Positions 54,040 through 63,307 of a DNA stretch of 64,000 bases are shown piece by piece. The first letter of the stretch is position 1; every line of letters starts with the position of its first letter. This DNA comes from Bacteroidota bacterium (lineage in GTDB: Bacteria > Bacteroidota > Bacteroidia > Chitinophagales > BACL12): contig JADKEK010000009.1 of NCBI GenBank assembly GCA_016718035.1, positions 124,001 to 188,000 of the forward strand, given 5' to 3'. The notes under the pieces are model-generated. The model was not told where the DNA came from. It did not search any database and worked only from the letters and a program-made list of their open reading frames with translations. The position numbers were made by a program, and so were the translations under genes.

Positions 54040-56157
54040 ATGAGTACAATTCTTTATTTGATTCCCGCCCTTGGTCTAGTTGGTCTGGCGTATATGGTTT
54101 ACATCGCATTATGGGTTAATAAGCGCGATGCTGGAAATGAAAAAATGCAAGGCATAGCAAAAAATATTGCTGACGGTGCTATGGCTTTTTTGAAAGCAGA
54201 ATATCGTGTTTTATTAATTTATGTAGCTATAACTGCAGGATTACTTGCATGGTTAGCAAGCACATCAGAACGTTCAGATCCGATGGTTGCAGTTGCATTT
54301 ATTATAGGCTCTGTATTTTCAGGTTTAGCCGGTTATATCGGTATGAAAATAGCTACCAAAGCCAATGTGCGCACTACAGAAGCTGCAAGAACAAGTTTGA
54401 GTAAAGCGTTAAATGTATCGTTTGCAGGTGGAAGTGTAATGGGATTAGGTGTTGCCGGGTTAGCGGTGTTTGGACTTGGCTCATTATTCATTTGGTTTTA
54501 TTACATGTTTGTGAATGGTGGTGATGTAAACGGTCCGCAAATGGAAGTTGCACTTGAAGTATTAACCGGTTTTTCATTAGGCGCTGAAAGTATTGCACTT
54601 TTTGCCCGTGTTGGCGGTGGTATTTATACCAAAGCAGCAGATGTTGGAGCCGATTTAGTTGGTAAAGTTGAAGCCGGAATTCCAGAAGATGACCCACGTA
54701 ACCCAGCTACTATTGCTGATAACGTTGGTGATAATGTTGGTGATGTTGCCGGTATGGGAGCCGATTTATTTGGAAGTTATGTTGCTACCGTATTAGCTAC
54801 CATGGTATTAGGCCGTGAAGTTTTATCGGATGATGCAATGGGTGGAATGGCACCAATGGTATTTCCTATGATGGTTGCCGGATTTGGTTTATTAGCAAGT
54901 ATAGTTGGTACGTGGTTTGTCCGCATTAAAGAAGGTGGTAGCGTTCAGGGTGCATTAAATCTGGGTAACTGGCTTTCAATTGCCATTACTGCGGTTGGTG
55001 CTTATTTTATTGCAAAATGGATTCTCCCTGAACAAATGACCATGATTAAAACAGGTGAAATCATTACTTTAAATGGCGTATACGCAGCCATTATCACAGG
55101 TTTAGTTGTAGGTGCCTTAATTAGTTATTTTACAGAATTTTACACCAGTATGGGCAAACGTCCGGTAACCGCTATTATTGAACAAAGTAATACCGGACAC
55201 GCAACCAATATTATTGGTGGTATATATATAGGCATGCAATCTACCATGTTGCCTATTATTGTTTTGGCAATTGGAATTGTAATGTCATATGCATTTGCAG
55301 GTATTTACGGCGTGGCAATAGCTGCAGCCGGTATGATGGCTACAACAGCCATGCAGCTTGCAATTGATGCTTTCGGACCAATTGCAGATAATGCAGGTGG
55401 TATTGCCGAAATGAGTGCTTTACCTAAAGAAGTTCGTGAAAGAACAGATATATTAGATGCAGTAGGAAATACAACAGCAGCAACCGGTAAAGGATTTGCC
55501 ATTGCTTCTGCTGCTTTAACCTCTTTGGCATTATTTGCTGCCTTTATGGGAACTGCAGGTTTAACTACTATCGACATCTCCAAAGCCCCTGTGTTAGCAG
55601 GTTTATTTGTTGGGGGTATGATTCCATTTTTGTTTTCATCAATGGCCATTAAGGCAGTTGGAAATGCGGCAAAAAGTATGGTTGAGGAGGTTCGCAGACA
55701 GTTTAGAGAAATTCCGGGTATTATGGATGGCACCGGTAAACCTGAATATGATAAATGTGTGGCTATTTCAACTCAGGCAGCAATTCGACAAATGATATTG
55801 CCGGGAGCACTTGCCATTTTAACACCGGTTTTATTCGGATTTGGCTTAAAAGGTGTTTTTGAAGATGCATCCTCTGCAGAAATATTAGGTGGATTATTAG
55901 CAGGTGTAACCGTTAGTGGTGTTTTATTGGCGATTTTCCAGAGTAATGCAGGCGGTGCCTGGGACAATGCTAAAAAATCTTTCGAAAAAGGCGTTGATAT
56001 TGACGGAACCACTCACTACAAAGGCTCTGATGCCCACAAGGCTTCAGTTACAGGCGATACTGTTGGTGATCCATTTAAAGATACTTCAGGTCCAAGTATG
56101 AACATATTAATTAAATTAATGAGTATTGTAAGCTTGATTATTGCTGCATATTTATAA
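54040..56157 (+). CDS. hppA: membrane-bound pyrophosphatase, K+-dependent type
   Basis: 705 residues with about 16 membrane segments. It couples hydrolysis of pyrophosphate to pumping of H+ and/or Na+ across the inner membrane. Substrate-site motifs are DVGADLVGKVEAGIPEDDPRNPATIADNVGDNVGD near residue 200, and GKGFAIASAALTSLAL and FGPIADNAGGIAEM in the second half. In the segment GNTTAATGKG the position that is Lys in K+-independent pumps is Ala, which marks the K+-dependent class. H+ versus Na+ specificity cannot be read reliably. It saves energy from biosynthetic PPi. It is followed by the terminator at 56176-56209. Confidence 0.93.
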   Translation: MSTILYLIPALGLVGLAYMVYIALWVNKRDAGNEKMQGIAKNIADGAMAFLKAEYRVLLIYVAITAGLLAWLASTSERSDPMVAVAFIIGSVFSGLAGYIGMKIATKANVRTTEAARTSLSKALNVSFAGGSVMGLGVAGLAVFGLGSLFIWFYYMFVNGGDVNGPQMEVALEVLTGFSLGAESIALFARVGGGIYTKAADVGADLVGKVEAGIPEDDPRNPATIADNVGDNVGDVAGMGADLFGSYVATVLATMVLGREVLSDDAMGGMAPMVFPMMVAGFGLLASIVGTWFVRIKEGGSVQGALNLGNWLSIAITAVGAYFIAKWILPEQMTMIKTGEIITLNGVYAAIITGLVVGALISYFTEFYTSMGKRPVTAIIEQSNTGHATNIIGGIYIGMQSTMLPIIVLAIGIVMSYAFAGIYGVAIAAAGMMATTAMQLAIDAFGPIADNAGGIAEMSALPKEVRERTDILDAVGNTTAATGKGFAIASAALTSLALFAAFMGTAGLTTIDISKAPVLAGLFVGGMIPFLFSSMAIKAVGNAAKSMVEEVRRQFREIPGIMDGTGKPEYDKCVAISTQAAIRQMILPGALAILTPVLFGFGLKGVFEDASSAEILGGLLAGVTVSGVLLAIFQSNAGGAWDNAKKSFEKGVDIDGTTHYKGSDAHKASVTGDTVGDPFKDTSGPSMNILIKLMSIVSLIIAAYL

Positions 56158-56175
56158 CCTAATTAGATTTTTTCT

Positions 56176-56209
56176 AAAAGGCTGTATGATTGTTCATGCA
56201 GCCTTTTTT
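56176..56209 (+). terminator. terminator after hppA
   Basis: AAAAGGCTG, further pairs, CAGCCTTTT and a T-run. It lies 19 nt after the hppA stop. Confidence 0.85.
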
Positions 56210-56573
56210 GTTTAGAATTAATCACCATTTGAATATTAATTTTTTGTGACCATTTTTCAGCGGAGTATTTAAGCTACTCTGCCTCGATTAGGCCTTGCTA
56301 ACAATCATCCCGATGTTCACAAACTGAGCAAGAAGAACTTCGAATCACCTTCGGCGTTGAAAGTATGCAATGTTTCACCAAATTTTCGCTTATCACTGTT
56401 GCCATAAACGCATTCTTACCTTCTTTTAGGCTCCAAAAGTCATCTTGCACTCAGAATGGTGTCAAATTCTTTTATTTTAACCTTTAAACCTTTATCGAAA
56501 TTTGGTTGTTTTATACAAATCAGTTATTTTTATTCAGATTTTAATCAAACTATCAAAACCCACAATGCAATTT
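56210..56573. other. 364-bp intergenic stretch, no confirmed gene
   Basis: No clear promoter or known family is visible. On the minus strand a 50-codon frame starting with GTG (56450-56298) ends in a Cys-rich tail (CSVCEHRDDC); I do not claim it as a gene. The stretch could be a repeated intergenic element, but no second copy lies in this window. Confidence 0.3.
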
Positions 56574-58295
56574 ATGAAAAAAGCACTCCTCTCAGCCAGT
56601 TTTTTTCTGATTTTATGGTCTTTCAGCGCCTCGATATTCGCACAATCAGAAGTGTGGTATATCCGGAAAGCAGGTGGTGAACCTTGGGGTGGTGGCTGGG
56701 CACCTATACCAAATACCAATATTTCTGAGATGGACCAGATATTTAATTGTCCTCCGGAATTTACCTGGAACTCAGATTTTTATAGTACTGTTGACGTTGC
56801 AGATGCATTTGGTCCTACTTCAGCCTTTGTTTTTATGGAAGGTGGAGATAACCATGCAATTGCCATGAAAAATTTCATCACGGCAAATATGACCGAAATC
56901 AATGATTGGGTTTTTAATGGTGGTAACTTATATATCGAAGCCGCACCTAATGAAGGTGGTGATATTGCACTTGGATTTGGCGGCGTAACAATTAATTATC
57001 CTTCTTACTCATGGACAGCTACTGTAGTTGATGCTACACATCCCATTTTTAATGGCCCGTTTTCTCCTACAGGATTAGCATATAGCGGTACTTATTACGG
57101 TCACGCTACAGTTTTTGGCGGAGCTTCTATTCCGTTAATTGAAGATGACGCTTCCGGTGAAGCAGTTGTTGCTGAAGTGTTATGGGGTTCAGGTAAAGTA
57201 ATTATTGGTGGCTCAACTGTTACATGTTGGTCAGACCCTGATCCGGATGTTGTGAATGTTCGTTATAATATCTTAGTTTATTTATCAAGTGGTGCCGCAG
57301 CAGGTGCTTTAGGTTTTGAATTTGGATTAGCCGGTGACGATACTGTTTTTTGTCAGTACGAACCAGATCCAACGCCTATTATTTTACCTGGTGCTGTCGC
57401 CGGTGAATTTCATGCCTATCCTGCAGGTATGGTAATAGACGAAGTTACCGGAACTATTGACTTAGATGCATCTATCCCTGGAACTTATACTGTGTATAAT
57501 GTTGGTGGGGTTGGTTGTTTATCTGATTCAGTTGGTATTAATATTTATATAGAACCAACACCAGTTGCAGACGCCGGAGCGGATGTAGAAGTCTGCGTTG
57601 GTAACAGCGTTCAATTGGATGGCTCAGGTGGAGTTACCTATAGCTGGATGCCTCCGGTTTATCTGGATGATCCTACATTAGAAGACCCTACTGTAATAGA
57701 TCCTGCAACTACTATGTATTATCAAATGATAGCCTATAGCACACTTGGTTGTTCCGATACCGATAATGTTGTAGCTACTTTAAACCCTTTACCTTTAGTT
57801 GATGCCGGTCAGGATCAAATTATGGTGTTAGGTGGATTTACAGAATTAAATGCAACGGGTGCTGCCACCTACACATGGACACCGGTTGAATCACTTTCTG
57901 ATCCTAACGTTTCAAATCCAACTGCATTTCCGGAAGATACAACCATGTATGTGGTAATCGGAACCGATTTAAATGGTTGTGTTGGAACTGATACTGTGAT
58001 TGTATATGTAGTTGAAGATTCTGATATCGCAACACCTAATGCATTTACACCTAACGGTGATGGATTAAACGATGTATTTAAACCATCTTTTGTTGGATTA
58101 GGTGAAATAACTGATTTCTACGTTTATAATCGCTGGGGGAAATTACTTTATTTTTCAATAGACCCTACAAAAGGCTGGGATGGCAGTTTGAATGGAATTG
58201 AACAAGAAGTCGGAACTTATTTAGTAGTAATAAAAGGAGTAAACCAATTTGGTGATGAAGTTATGAAAACAGGAACCATAGCATTATTGCGATAA
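56574..58295 (+). CDS. secreted protein with Ig-like repeats and T9SS type B domain
   Basis: 573 residues from the ATG at 56574, which starts a signal peptide (MKKALLSASFFLILW, cleavage near FAQ); in-frame codons upstream from 56502 do not belong to a signal. Residues 25-250 resemble a GATase1/ThuA-like fold by its NDWVFNGGNLYIEAAP and GSGKVIIGGSTVTCW segments, weakly supported. Then come two Ig-like/PKD-type repeats (ADAGADVEVCVGNSVQLDGSG, VDAGQDQIMVLGGFTELNATG) and the gliding-motility-associated C-terminal domain (ATPNAFTPNGDGLNDVF, YNRWGKLLY, GTYLVVIKGVNQFG), that is, a type B T9SS sorting domain. Surface or secreted, function unknown. Confidence 0.8.
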   Translation: MKKALLSASFFLILWSFSASIFAQSEVWYIRKAGGEPWGGGWAPIPNTNISEMDQIFNCPPEFTWNSDFYSTVDVADAFGPTSAFVFMEGGDNHAIAMKNFITANMTEINDWVFNGGNLYIEAAPNEGGDIALGFGGVTINYPSYSWTATVVDATHPIFNGPFSPTGLAYSGTYYGHATVFGGASIPLIEDDASGEAVVAEVLWGSGKVIIGGSTVTCWSDPDPDVVNVRYNILVYLSSGAAAGALGFEFGLAGDDTVFCQYEPDPTPIILPGAVAGEFHAYPAGMVIDEVTGTIDLDASIPGTYTVYNVGGVGCLSDSVGINIYIEPTPVADAGADVEVCVGNSVQLDGSGGVTYSWMPPVYLDDPTLEDPTVIDPATTMYYQMIAYSTLGCSDTDNVVATLNPLPLVDAGQDQIMVLGGFTELNATGAATYTWTPVESLSDPNVSNPTAFPEDTTMYVVIGTDLNGCVGTDTVIVYVVEDSDIATPNAFTPNGDGLNDVFKPSFVGLGEITDFYVYNRWGKLLYFSIDPTKGWDGSLNGIEQEVGTYLVVIKGVNQFGDEVMKTGTIALLR

Positions 58296-58315
58296 ACAAT
58301 AATTATTTAATTTAT

Positions 58316-58360
58316 AAAATGCATAATTGAATGGGCGCCATTTAATTATGCATTTTTTTT
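58316..58360 (+). terminator. terminator after the type B T9SS gene
   Basis: A 19-bp stem (AAAATGCATAATT on the left, AATTATGCATTTT on the right, with inner pairs) around GCG, then eight T. It ends the first gene before the truncated copy begins. Confidence 0.85.
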
Positions 58361-58404
58361 ATCTGCATTATGAGTTGATCCATTAACAGATGTAATTTAT
58401 TTAG

Positions 58405-58971
58405 TTGTTTGGTACCTATATTCATGGATGTAAAGACACCGATGATGTGAGTATTACTTTATATCCCGACCCAATTATAAATGCTGGACCAGATGTTGAT
58501 ATTCCTTTGGGTGGATATACTGTATTAAATGCCAGCGGTGCTACAACATATTTATGGAATGAAGATCCAACTTTGTCGGCTTATGACATAGCCAATCCAA
58601 CAGCATCACCACAAGACACAACAACTTATGTAGTTTATGGAACCGATGCGAATGGTTGTATTGGATTTGACTCTGTAACAGTTATCGTAATTGTTGAACC
58701 GGGTATACATTCTCCAAATGCATTTTCACCAAATGGAGATGGCTTTTATGATGTTTATAAACCTATTTTATTGGCTTGTAATTTAAATGAGTATAATATT
58801 TATGACAGATGGGGTGAACAAGTTTTTGTTTCATCCAATATCAATGATGGATGGAATGGTTTTATTAATGGCAAAGCGGGTGAATTGGGTGCTTATGTGG
58901 TGATAATAAGTGCAACTTCTTTGAAGGGTGATCCATTACAATTACAAACTAGTGTTACTTTGGTGAAATAA
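58405..58971 (+). pseudogene. truncated tandem copy of an Ig-like plus T9SS type B module
   Basis: An open frame of about 188 codons whose only start is a TTG at 58405; it has no in-frame ATG at all, no signal peptide and a terminator just upstream. It matches the C-terminal part of the preceding gene: GCKDTDDV, NAGPDVDIPLGGYTVLNASG, DTTTYVVYGTDANGCIG, SPNAFSPNGDGFYDVY, IYDRWGEQVF. That is one Ig-like repeat and a type B sorting domain. The likely reading is a partial tandem duplication that has lost its 5' end; a silent cassette for recombination with the first gene is possible. Confidence 0.75.
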
Positions 58972-58987
58972 TTTATTTCATATTTAT

Positions 58988-59027
58988 AAAAAAAGGCGAA
59001 TGGAATTACTTCCATTCGCCTTTTTTT
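58988..59027. terminator. bidirectional terminator, 18-bp perfect stem
   Basis: Seven A, GGCGAATGGAA, loop TTAC, TTCCATTCGCC, seven T. It serves both the truncated module (plus) and the M36 gene (minus). Confidence 0.92.
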
Positions 59028-59046
59028 GTTGCATTAATTAATACAA

Positions 59047-62016
59047 TTAATGCTGAATAATTATTTGTTTATTCGCAACTGTTCCATCATTAGCAATGGT
59101 AAGTGTATAAACACCTTGCGCCAACTTAGTTGTAGCAATTGTGTATTGACTTCCATTAGTAACATTAAATTTATCAGTTAAAACGGTTTCACCGATAGTA
59201 TTAGTTAATACTAAATTTACATCACCGGTAATATTTCCAAAATAAACATTTACGAGTTCATTAGCCGGGTTAGGGAAAACACCTGCAATAATATCTGATT
59301 CATTTACTGATTGAATAACAGGTTCGCCAACATCATATAAAAATAAATCATCTACTGCCGCTTCAACAATACTACCACCATTGAAACCAGATGCATCATC
59401 AGCACGCAAGCTATCTTCTGCAATGAATATAAATGCCACATCTTCAGTGTTATCTACATAATCTAATACACGAACAACATTTCTTCTCCATGTATTATCT
59501 TCGGTATGTGTGCGTTCTATTTTAATCCAATCAGTACCATTATCAGTAATATAAACTTCCCATACATCATTACCTGGGTTTGCACTTGTTGGTGATGCAT
59601 TTGAATAATGTCTGTAATAACTAAATACAGGGTCTTCATATGCTGTTAAATCGAAGAACGGACTTCTTAATGTAGTTTCACCACCATCTACATCTTGTGT
59701 TCCGATAGCATCGCCGCCACCGGCATTAGCTGTAAATGCGCAAAGGTTACCCGCTCCATCAGTGTGGTCGGTACCTGTTTGAATAATATTACCAAAATCA
59801 TCTGTTGATCCGATTGGTGTGTTAACATCCCATGCGCCTGTAGTAGCTTCATCTGAATCAAATGGATCTACTTCCCAACTTCCAAATTCATTATCAAAAT
59901 CTTCATATTCAATTAAATTAAATCCAACTAATACAAAGTATGGTAAATTTGGTTCCACTTCCTGATCAGCTTTTTTAGGTAATGTTACACCACCACATCC
60001 ATTGGTATCATCAACTTTAAAATAATATTCAATAATAGTTCCAATAGGTTGAGCTGGGAGACTTGCTTCAAATGTTGAACCGCCTAAATCGGTCATTTCA
60101 GTCATTGTATAAGTTGCACCAGGTGTTGTTCTCCAATAAATGTTGGCACCACCAATAAATTCCGGATAGTCAACATCTAAAGTAGTTTCAATTGCAACCG
60201 GAGTTAATTCAGCAACCGGAGTTTCAAATTCTTCGTGATCAAGACTAATATTACCAATTAATGTAATGCCATGTTCACAAAATGCTTCTGTAATTGCATC
60301 ATCATTAGGAGTACCGTCATCTAAATTACCATTGTCATCATCAGCCATTAATGCTTCTAATAAAACATCGCGAAATATTTCGCCTTCATTACCTGCTGCA
60401 CCATCAACTGTAGCATTATGTGTTTCCATCCATAAGTCAGTCATGGAAACTAAATCAAATCCAAAATTTTCATTTACATCCCACCATGCACCGGCAATAA
60501 TTTCGCCATCAGCATGCACTTCACCAACTAAATCTTGAGGGTATACTTTAGGTTCAACATCATAACGTCTAACGTTTGTTCCGGCACCACCTAAAAATCC
60601 TTGTCCCATAATTGGATTATCGGTAACAGTTATCCCCCATAAATCGGCATAACCTTCATGCATAGCACCGTTATTCATTCCACCCGGATCGCCTAATGCA
60701 GCATATAAATCGTAGTTAATACCGTGACCATATTCATGCATTACAACATCATTAAATAAACCGGTTGCAGGACAACCACCACCTGCTTCATAAAAGTTAG
60801 TGCTTGAACCATCATAAAATGCATTACAAGAACCATCGTTTCTTTCCACTCTTATTAACTGAGCAATATCTAAATCTGTAAAATCAGGGAAATATGATTT
60901 CAAATGGTCATGCACGATATTTTGCCAGTAATAGGCCGAAACTTCAGAATTGAGAGCACCTGATAAATCATCAAATTCAATTGTATTTGAACCAGGGAAA
61001 ATAGTAATATCAATACTTTCAATATTGTCATCACCAAATGCTAAACCCTCGCTAACACGTGCATACAATCCGCGTAAATCAACTGTTGCAGGTGTAGGAG
61101 TTGTAATAAAATTAAATGCAATAAATCCATTTTCATCTGTATAATAAAAGTCGCCATCAACTTCTAATCTTAAATAAGGTAATCCACGGTTAACTGTTGG
61201 CATTAAAGGGTTATCAGTAATGCTGCTATTGACTTGTAAATCAGCACCCATTAAATATTCACCACATTCGTGAACGCGATTACTGCGGTAATAAACTTTA
61301 CCATTGTTAGCATCAACTAAACTATAATATTGACCGGGAATGCCATTTGCATTGGTTGTATTTACAGTTGTTTCATAAACTAATTTATATTCTAATCCAT
61401 CAGGACTGGCAATTGGTAATATTTTAGGAATAGCTACAACATCAACACTATTTACTACAATACCAAAATCGGCAGCGGCATATGATTTAATGCCTTCAGT
61501 GCTGATTGATGGAGTAGTATTTATTTCGATATTTTTATAAATATCCATACCGAACATACAAACCTGATTGTTCATATTTAAACGAACAGTAGCTTCACTC
61601 CAAAGAATATCTAAACCATTATATTGCTGTATAAAAGTTACATAATGATATTTTGCAGAAGTATGATTTTGAATTAATCGTAAATCAGCAGTAGTAATAC
61701 CATAAGTTTGCAAATTATTAGCAATAAAATTTAATGCACGTTCAGGAGCTGTTACACCGGTTGTTGCAATCGGTGTTCCAAATGCACGATGTGGCGTACC
61801 TGTTTCTTCCTTAAATTCTACCCACCATTTTCCATTTGTTTCGCGGAACGACTCCCAAGCCTGTGCATCGCGCAACTCAGCTTGTAATTGAGGGTCCGGT
61901 AAACGTTTTGAATCTTGGATAAACGTTTTTAAATAAGGGTCTTTTTGTTGAACCTGCTGTGCATTGGACACGGTTAAGCATAAAACTGCCGTGAGGAGTG
62001 TAAGCACTTTTTTCAT
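59047..62016 (-). CDS. secreted M36-type (fungalysin) metallopeptidase with T9SS type A domain
   Basis: 989 residues. Signal peptide (cleavage near SNAQ, residue 19), FTP-like propeptide region (residues about 40-250), then the peptidase domain with zinc motif VVMHEYGHGINYDL (HExxH) and the second Glu in GAMHEGYADLWGIT. Beyond residue 600 come a beta-sandwich domain and an MAM/CBM-like segment (SPFFDLTAYEDPVFSYYRHY), and the last 80 residues are a type A T9SS sorting domain (GVFPNPANELVNVYF, LAQGVYTLTI, NKQIIIQH). It digests proteins outside the cell. A promoter lies at 62095-62126. Confidence 0.87.
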   Translation of the reverse strand: MKKVLTLLTAVLCLTVSNAQQVQQKDPYLKTFIQDSKRLPDPQLQAELRDAQAWESFRETNGKWWVEFKEETGTPHRAFGTPIATTGVTAPERALNFIANNLQTYGITTADLRLIQNHTSAKYHYVTFIQQYNGLDILWSEATVRLNMNNQVCMFGMDIYKNIEINTTPSISTEGIKSYAAADFGIVVNSVDVVAIPKILPIASPDGLEYKLVYETTVNTTNANGIPGQYYSLVDANNGKVYYRSNRVHECGEYLMGADLQVNSSITDNPLMPTVNRGLPYLRLEVDGDFYYTDENGFIAFNFITTPTPATVDLRGLYARVSEGLAFGDDNIESIDITIFPGSNTIEFDDLSGALNSEVSAYYWQNIVHDHLKSYFPDFTDLDIAQLIRVERNDGSCNAFYDGSSTNFYEAGGGCPATGLFNDVVMHEYGHGINYDLYAALGDPGGMNNGAMHEGYADLWGITVTDNPIMGQGFLGGAGTNVRRYDVEPKVYPQDLVGEVHADGEIIAGAWWDVNENFGFDLVSMTDLWMETHNATVDGAAGNEGEIFRDVLLEALMADDDNGNLDDGTPNDDAITEAFCEHGITLIGNISLDHEEFETPVAELTPVAIETTLDVDYPEFIGGANIYWRTTPGATYTMTEMTDLGGSTFEASLPAQPIGTIIEYYFKVDDTNGCGGVTLPKKADQEVEPNLPYFVLVGFNLIEYEDFDNEFGSWEVDPFDSDEATTGAWDVNTPIGSTDDFGNIIQTGTDHTDGAGNLCAFTANAGGGDAIGTQDVDGGETTLRSPFFDLTAYEDPVFSYYRHYSNASPTSANPGNDVWEVYITDNGTDWIKIERTHTEDNTWRRNVVRVLDYVDNTEDVAFIFIAEDSLRADDASGFNGGSIVEAAVDDLFLYDVGEPVIQSVNESDIIAGVFPNPANELVNVYFGNITGDVNLVLTNTIGETVLTDKFNVTNGSQYTIATTKLAQGVYTLTIANDGTVANKQIIIQH

Positions 62017-62094
62017 AATTGATGTGACGGTTTGATGATTAATAAATATGTTATATTCTAACAGATAGTGGTTGTTGCCTGATATAACAGAAGG

Positions 62095-62126
62095 TAAAGA
62101 TAATTGTTTGGTTGGTCACCAACAAG
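62095..62126 (-). promoter_or_regulatory. promoter for the M36 peptidase gene
   Basis: On the minus strand CTTG (62126-62123), 20 nt, TATCTTTA (62102-62095), about 79 nt before the ATG. A palindrome GTTGGTCACCAAC (62111-62123) overlaps the -33 side and could be an operator. Confidence 0.45.
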
Positions 62127-62195
62127 TCATAAAAAGCCATGCTGTGACTTATGAACAACGGTTAAATCAGTTGGGGAAAAGGCTGAAAACTATGG

Positions 62196-62957
62196 TCAGA
62201 GTTCAATTTTTAACCCGTCGTAAGCCAACTGCACATTGTGAGGTAATTCTTGTGATATATCAGCATGCAAACCCATTTGATGGGAAATATGCGTGAGATA
62301 GGCCATTTCAGGTTTAACTTCATCAATTAAAGCGAGCGCTTCGGTAAGATTAAAGTGTGACATATGTGTTTCTTTTCTCAATGCATTGATTATCAACACT
62401 TTAACATTTTTTAATTTTTCTTTTTCTATGTCTGAAATGTAATTGGCATCGGTGATGTAACAAAAATTTTGGATACGATAGCCAAAAACGGCCATCTTAT
62501 GATGCATTACTTCTACCGGTTGAAATTTTGTTTCTCCTATATAAAATGGGCGGTTAGTGATGTTAAAAAACCTCAGTTCGGGCAAACCGGGGTACCACCC
62601 ACCGTCGAATACATAGTGATATTCTTTCCTGATTGAAGCTTCTACCGCTTCAGTCAGGTATAAATCCATTGGTTTTTTTTGGAAAAAGTTAAACGCTCTA
62701 ACGTCGTCGAGCCCTGCTGTATGGTCGCGATGCGGGTGGGTAAAAATGATAGCGTCGAGTTGGCTGATTTGCTCCCTCAGCATTTGTTGCCGGAAGTCTG
62801 GCCCTACATCTATGGCGTAATTTTGCCCTGAAACCTGAATTAAAATGGAAGATCGAAGTCGTTTATCGTGAAGGTCGTTGCTGGAACACACATTACAAGT
62901 GCACCCAATCATGGGAATGCCACCCGAAGTTCCAGATCCTAATACCCTGATTATCAA
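62196..62957 (-). CDS. PhnP-like metallo-beta-lactamase fold hydrolase
   Basis: 253 residues. The MBL metal motif is FTHPHRDHTAGLDD (HxHxDH) near residue 75, with a further zinc site in GCTCNVCSS near residue 18-26 typical of the PhnP-like group, and a conserved Asp in YITDANYIS near 168. Such enzymes cut phosphodiester bonds; the substrate in Bacteroidota is unknown and there is no phn cluster here. It starts with an ATG that overlaps the stop of the 90-residue gene by 4 nt. Confidence 0.85.
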   Translation of the reverse strand: MIIRVLGSGTSGGIPMIGCTCNVCSSNDLHDKRLRSSILIQVSGQNYAIDVGPDFRQQMLREQISQLDAIIFTHPHRDHTAGLDDVRAFNFFQKKPMDLYLTEAVEASIRKEYHYVFDGGWYPGLPELRFFNITNRPFYIGETKFQPVEVMHHKMAVFGYRIQNFCYITDANYISDIEKEKLKNVKVLIINALRKETHMSHFNLTEALALIDEVKPEMAYLTHISHQMGLHADISQELPHNVQLAYDGLKIEL

Positions 62958-63226
62958 ACCTTTACTGTTTGCAGCTGAATTTCGTTATAAAAATCGCGTG
63001 AAGTTTCGCTCAGTTCCGCTTCAGAGACACCAATTTTGCCCATAATTTCAATCAAGTTGTTGATTCTGGCCTCTGTTTCGTAATAACGATTAATAACTAT
63101 TACCTTTTTGCTCTCCAAAATACAATAGCCTGCAACGAAGTTTCCTCTTTCATAGCGCACGATGTAGCCGGATTCTTTGAGCAAATCCTCTATCTTTTTT
63201 AAAGTGGTGGTGGTATATTTAAACAT
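62954..63226 (-). CDS. conserved small protein paired with the MBL hydrolase
   Basis: 90 residues, no membrane segment or signal. The sequence (KYTTTTLKKIEDLLKESGYIVRYERGNF, ESKKVIVINRYYETEARINNLIEI) reads as a helix-strand fold that I recognise only as a conserved small Bacteroidota protein. Its stop overlaps the MBL start (ATGA), so the two are coupled and probably act together. Function unknown. A -7 box (minus strand TAACTTTG, 63265-63258) lies inside a GCGCC/GGCGC inverted repeat. Confidence 0.75.
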   Translation of the reverse strand: MFKYTTTTLKKIEDLLKESGYIVRYERGNFVAGYCILESKKVIVINRYYETEARINNLIEIMGKIGVSEAELSETSRDFYNEIQLQTVKV

Positions 63227-63253
63227 TTATTTTTACGTTATTTGCAATATGTA

Positions 63254-63270
63254 GCGCCAAAGTTAGGCGC
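63254..63270 (-). promoter_or_regulatory. -7 element flanked by an inverted repeat
   Basis: GCGCC at 63254-63258 and GGCGC at 63266-63270 flank the minus-strand box TAACTTTG (63265-63258). A protein bound at the repeat would cover the -7 box. Confidence 0.4.
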
Positions 63271-63307
63271 AGGGGTTTGGGAATAAAAAACAAGTAATGC
63301 ACATAAA

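Noticed and set aside
62072..62296. 74-codon plus-strand frame between the M36 and MBL genes
   Set aside because: It overlaps the 3' end of the MBL gene and the M36 promoter and resembles nothing known.
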